From the NCBI RefSeq assembly GCF_001610875.1, contig NZ_CP011272.1:4631988-4695987 (forward strand): 64,000 nt of DNA, given 5' to 3'. The notes below the pieces were generated by a model. That model made no database searches. It worked only from the letters and a program-made list of their open reading frames with translations, and had not been told where the DNA came from. Position 1 is the stretch's first letter, and the number at the start of each line of letters is the position of its first letter. Made by a program: the position numbers and the translations under genes. Of this stretch, positions 61,317 through 64,000 are shown piece after piece. Origin of the DNA: Pirellula sp. SH-Sr6A. Its GTDB lineage: Bacteria; Planctomycetota; Planctomycetia; Pirellulales; Pirellulaceae.

Positions 61317-63223
61317 ACGCCCCCACGACTCACCTACCCTTTGGACTGGAATCGCTCGGAGACCGAGTCACGGCGGCGTGGCATCAACTCCAGTTGGAGG
61401 CCGCCGAGAGCAAGGGGAATGGAGATCATTGGACCGGTAAACTCTCCGACTCCGCACTTTCGACCGCCACCGCCGTCAGCGCCATGTCGATGGTTTTGCG
61501 AGATGGCACCACGACTCATCACAAAGACCTCCCGACTCTCATCGAGAAGGGATCGCAATGGCTGGCCCGTGCCCAGAACGACGATGGCGGCTTCGGGGAT
61601 ACCGATCGTTCGCTCTCGAACATCGCAACCACGCTCTTGGTCATCGCCGCCTGGGAGATCGCCGGCCATCGCGAGCGACATGCGGACGCTATCCAAAAAG
61701 CTTGGGCGTTCGTCGACAAACAAGGTCGATGGGACGGGCTGAGGAGTCGATATGGGAAAGACAAAACGTTCGTCGTTCCGATTATGATGAACTGCGCTTT
61801 GGCTGGACTCCTTTCGTGGAAGGAGATACCCACCCTCCCGTTCGAAGCCGCTGCACTCCCGCAATCTTGGTACCGATTTGCAAAGATGCCAGTGGTCAGT
61901 TACGCCGTTCCCGCCTTGGTCGCCATCGGCCAAGCCCAATGGCATCACAACCCACCGGCCAATCCTCTCGTGCGGAGCATGCGAGGCGCGGTGCGAGCCC
62001 GAACGCTACGGGTGCTGGCAACAATGCAGCCTGAAAGCGGCGGCTATTTAGAAGCAACACCATTAACCAGCTTCGTCCTGATGAGCTTGGCTTCGATTGG
62101 TTTGGTGCAACATTCTGTTTCTCAAAACGCAGTTCGCTTCTTGGTCGATTCCGCCATGCCGGACGGATCTTGGCCCATCGACACAAACTTGGCCACCTGG
62201 GTTACCTCGCTGACCATGCGCTCCTACTACCCAACTCGGGCAGCAACCGGGCCGAATGCCCAGGAGGCAGGAAAGCAAGCGCAATGGGATGCGACGATCG
62301 ATTGGCTCCTGAGCTGCCAACACACCAAACGCCATCCCTTTACCGGCGCCGAGCCTGGAGGGTGGGGATGGACCGATTTGAGCGGTTCGGTTCCCGATAG
62401 CGACGATACCCCAGCGGCTCTATTGGCACTCGCGCAGTACACTCGCGTTCTTCAACGCAGACCTGTATTGCAACATGCCGCCGAGAGTGAACGGCTCGCT
62501 CGAGTGCTCCAAGCCGCAGAGATGGGCTGCAAGTGGCTCCTCCGACTGCAGAACAGCGACGGAGGGTGGCCGACCTTTTGTCGAGGCTGGGGGACCCTCC
62601 CGTTCGATCGAAGTGGAACAGACTTGACCGCGCATGCTCTCCGTGCACTTAACGCTTGGAGGCCACGATTGATGGGCTCGTTGCGCGCTCAATCGGATCG
62701 TGCAGCGGATAGAGGTTGGCGTTATCTCGAGAGAACCCAACATCGCGATGGCAGCTGGCTCCCATTGTGGTTTGGCAATCAAGATCGCGAAGAGGAAGAC
62801 AACCCGTTTTATGGAACCGCTCGCGTGCTCTTAGCGTATGGCGAGTGTGGTGATACGTCACACCCGAGCGCCCAGCGAGCGATCTCCTTTCTGAAACAAT
62901 GGCAGAATGCCGATGGCTCGTGGGGAGGCGGGCCTTCGATTCGCTACCCGTCTTCCATGGCCAAACCCAATGAATTCACAGGTACGATCGAAGAAACTGC
63001 CGTCGTATTGGAGGGAATCATGGCCAGCGGTGGAAAAAGGGCTGCCGCTGACTCTATAATGAGGGGCCTCGTTTGGCTGTGTGACGCATTGGAGCGCCAC
63101 GATCACCATACGAGCCAACCGATCGGTTTCTATTTCGCGAAACTGTGGTACCACGAAAAACACTATCCTCTCGCGTTCTCGCTAGCCGCACTGAGAAAAG
63201 GACTTGAGTTTTGTCAACGATAA
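61313..63223 (+). CDS. Class II terpene cyclase, squalene-hopene cyclase-like
   Basis: 636 residues from the ATG at 61313, which overlaps the previous stop (ATGA). The class II catalytic motif DSDDT is at residues 362-366, the position expected from squalene-hopene cyclase. QW-type repeats include DDGGFGDTD, DGSWPIDTNLATW, SDGGWPTFCRGWGTLPFD, DGSWLPLWFG and NADGSWGGGP. Length (about 630) matches SHC. The product could be hopene or another polycycle; without known planctomycete SHC alignment I keep the name general. The gene is coupled to an upstream MBL gene and overlaps a downstream DUF116 gene by 13 bp, suggesting an operon. Confidence 0.88.
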   Translation: MNAPTTHLPFGLESLGDRVTAAWHQLQLEAAESKGNGDHWTGKLSDSALSTATAVSAMSMVLRDGTTTHHKDLPTLIEKGSQWLARAQNDDGGFGDTDRSLSNIATTLLVIAAWEIAGHRERHADAIQKAWAFVDKQGRWDGLRSRYGKDKTFVVPIMMNCALAGLLSWKEIPTLPFEAAALPQSWYRFAKMPVVSYAVPALVAIGQAQWHHNPPANPLVRSMRGAVRARTLRVLATMQPESGGYLEATPLTSFVLMSLASIGLVQHSVSQNAVRFLVDSAMPDGSWPIDTNLATWVTSLTMRSYYPTRAATGPNAQEAGKQAQWDATIDWLLSCQHTKRHPFTGAEPGGWGWTDLSGSVPDSDDTPAALLALAQYTRVLQRRPVLQHAAESERLARVLQAAEMGCKWLLRLQNSDGGWPTFCRGWGTLPFDRSGTDLTAHALRALNAWRPRLMGSLRAQSDRAADRGWRYLERTQHRDGSWLPLWFGNQDREEEDNPFYGTARVLLAYGECGDTSHPSAQRAISFLKQWQNADGSWGGGPSIRYPSSMAKPNEFTGTIEETAVVLEGIMASGGKRAAADSIMRGLVWLCDALERHDHHTSQPIGFYFAKLWYHEKHYPLAFSLAALRKGLEFCQR

Positions 63224-64000
63224 CACCGATTGCCGATTCGAGCGCCGCCCAACCTGACCTGTCAGGAACGGTCAACGCAACTGTCAGCGAGAGCCCCAAA
63301 GCGGACAAGAAAACCCGACGCAAAACCAGCCATTTAAAGCTTGTTCCCGAAACCAAAGAACTTCGTACTTCGCTTCGGGACAAGTGCAGAGAGGTTGCGG
63401 CGAGACTGAACAAGGATCTTCCACCCACGAAAGACGAGCTCGAGCAAATCGCTCGCAGAACGTTGGAAGAAGCAGGCCTGCCGGAAGGATATCTTGGCTG
63501 GGCAATGGTCATCCTTTCGAGCGAGTTCTTTCGGGACTCTGTCGCTTCGATCCCCCCTAGCCGCCGATTGTTTTTGCTCCCCCATTGCTTGAAGCACGCC
63601 GAAGGCTGCCCGGCGGACTACGACGAATTCGGTATGGATTGCAAAAAATGCGGAGCCTGCAGCATCGCCGACTTCCGAACCAAAGCGGAAGAAATGGGTT
63701 ACAAAGTCCTCGTTGCCGAGGGGTCCCCGGTGGTCATGAAGATCATCGTCAGTGGCTATGTGGACTCCATCGTGGGTGTTGCTTGTCTAAATGTTCTCGA
63801 GAAGGCTATCGATAAGATTCTGCTCGCGGGCATCCCCTGTATGGCCGTGCCCCTCCTTTCGAGCGACTGCCGAAACACGAGCGTCGACGAAGACTGGGTT
63901 CAAGAAATGATCCTGACCCAAGGCCCCGCGTTGGAATCGCAAACGCGTTCCTATGTTCACTTGATGCGCGCTGCGAGCGATCTTTTCTCGCAACCGAAAC
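63211..64000 (+). CDS. DUF116-domain protein, 3' partial
   Basis: The frame opens at 63208 and runs to the window end with no stop, so the gene is truncated on the right. The TTG at 63211 is the earliest possible start and has an AGGA about 9 bp upstream; the first in-frame ATG is about 100 codons later. The start overlaps the cyclase by 13 bp. Visible DUF116 signature: RRLFLLPHCLKHAEGCPADY, then CKKCGACSIADF with three cysteines, VGVACLNVLEKAIDK, and PLLSSDCRNTSVDEDW. The conserved Cys pattern suggests a metal or Fe-S site. DUF116 fused to polyprenyl synthetase occurs in some planctomycetes, so the missing part may be an isoprenoid synthase; this is inference. Confidence 0.82.
   Translation, partial: MSTITPIADSSAAQPDLSGTVNATVSESPKADKKTRRKTSHLKLVPETKELRTSLRDKCREVAARLNKDLPPTKDELEQIARRTLEEAGLPEGYLGWAMVILSSEFFRDSVASIPPSRRLFLLPHCLKHAEGCPADYDEFGMDCKKCGACSIADFRTKAEEMGYKVLVAEGSPVVMKIIVSGYVDSIVGVACLNVLEKAIDKILLAGIPCMAVPLLSSDCRNTSVDEDWVQEMILTQGPALESQTRSYVHLMRAASDLFSQPK

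Overview
The window reads as chromosomal DNA of a planctomycete, most likely Pirellulales. The evidence is family content: a cytochrome-like DUF1549/DUF1553 protein paired with a DUF1501 protein, a second DUF1501 gene, a DUF1559 prepilin-like protein with the H-X9-DG motif, two Ser/Thr kinases (one a membrane fusion), a Hint-domain surface protein, and an EF-G whose G1 motif is HIDSGKTT, as in the spirochaete/planctomycete/mitochondrial EFG1 group. I see no insertion sequence, integrase, prophage or CRISPR array. It looks like ordinary chromosome with accessory patches and several low-complexity or repeat tracts.

Layout. 1-8.4 kb: a 5'-truncated LOG-family gene, tRNA-Leu(UAA), then a minus-strand pstS-pstC-pstA-pstB phosphate operon whose two permeases carry very large inserts, with a PhoP-box-like direct repeat upstream of pstS. 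8.6-13.8 kb: DUF1549/DUF1553 protein, DUF1501 protein and a membrane vWA protein. 13.9-15.6 kb: purQ and panC. 15.5-20.6 kb: minus-strand glycerol operon glpK-glpD-glpF followed by a PQQ-type propeller protein. 21-24.1 kb: DUF1559 protein, small lipoprotein, kelch protein. 24.2-27.8 kb: divergent pair of a TPR/coiled-coil protein and a HEAT-like protein ending in a Hint domain. 28-35 kb: atypical kinase, accA, serine hydrolase, membrane protein, a heptamer repeat array, DUF2891 protein, CvpA-like protein. 35-40.6 kb: membrane hydrolase-like protein, GH13 enzyme, two poorly known proteins (one resembling a degenerate HD enzyme), PAS-LuxR regulator, lipoprotein. 40.9-49.6 kb: beta-CASP nuclease, DnaJ-like chaperone, membrane kinase, giant FAD/Fe-S dehydrogenase, amino-acid permease. 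49.7-54.2 kb: second DUF1501 protein, fusA behind a structured leader, and a gene broken by a 22-bp tandem duplication. 54.5-60.1 kb: XRE/SnoaL-like protein, fused ResB-CcsA cytochrome c assembly protein and a lipoprotein. 60.5-64 kb: MBL hydrolase, class II terpene cyclase and a truncated DUF116 gene, translationally coupled.

Working together. Three modules are clear: high-affinity phosphate uptake; glycerol uptake, phosphorylation and oxidation; and a possible isoprenoid/hopanoid unit at the right edge. Four-base ATGA stop/start overlaps occur at pstC/pstA, glpK/glpD, DUF1559/lipoprotein and MBL/cyclase, so translational coupling is common here.

The most unusual DNA-level signals are a dispersed G-rich element (core like GGGCAGGGGAGGG, either orientation) found mostly between genes and sometimes running into protein termini, the 157-bp heptamer array between two divergent genes, and the fusA leader. 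The most unusual proteins are the Hint-terminated HEAT protein, the Pst permeases with propeller and coiled-coil inserts, the cyclase-DUF116 operon and the degenerate HD-like protein. No single locus can be called a proven new system from sequence alone.
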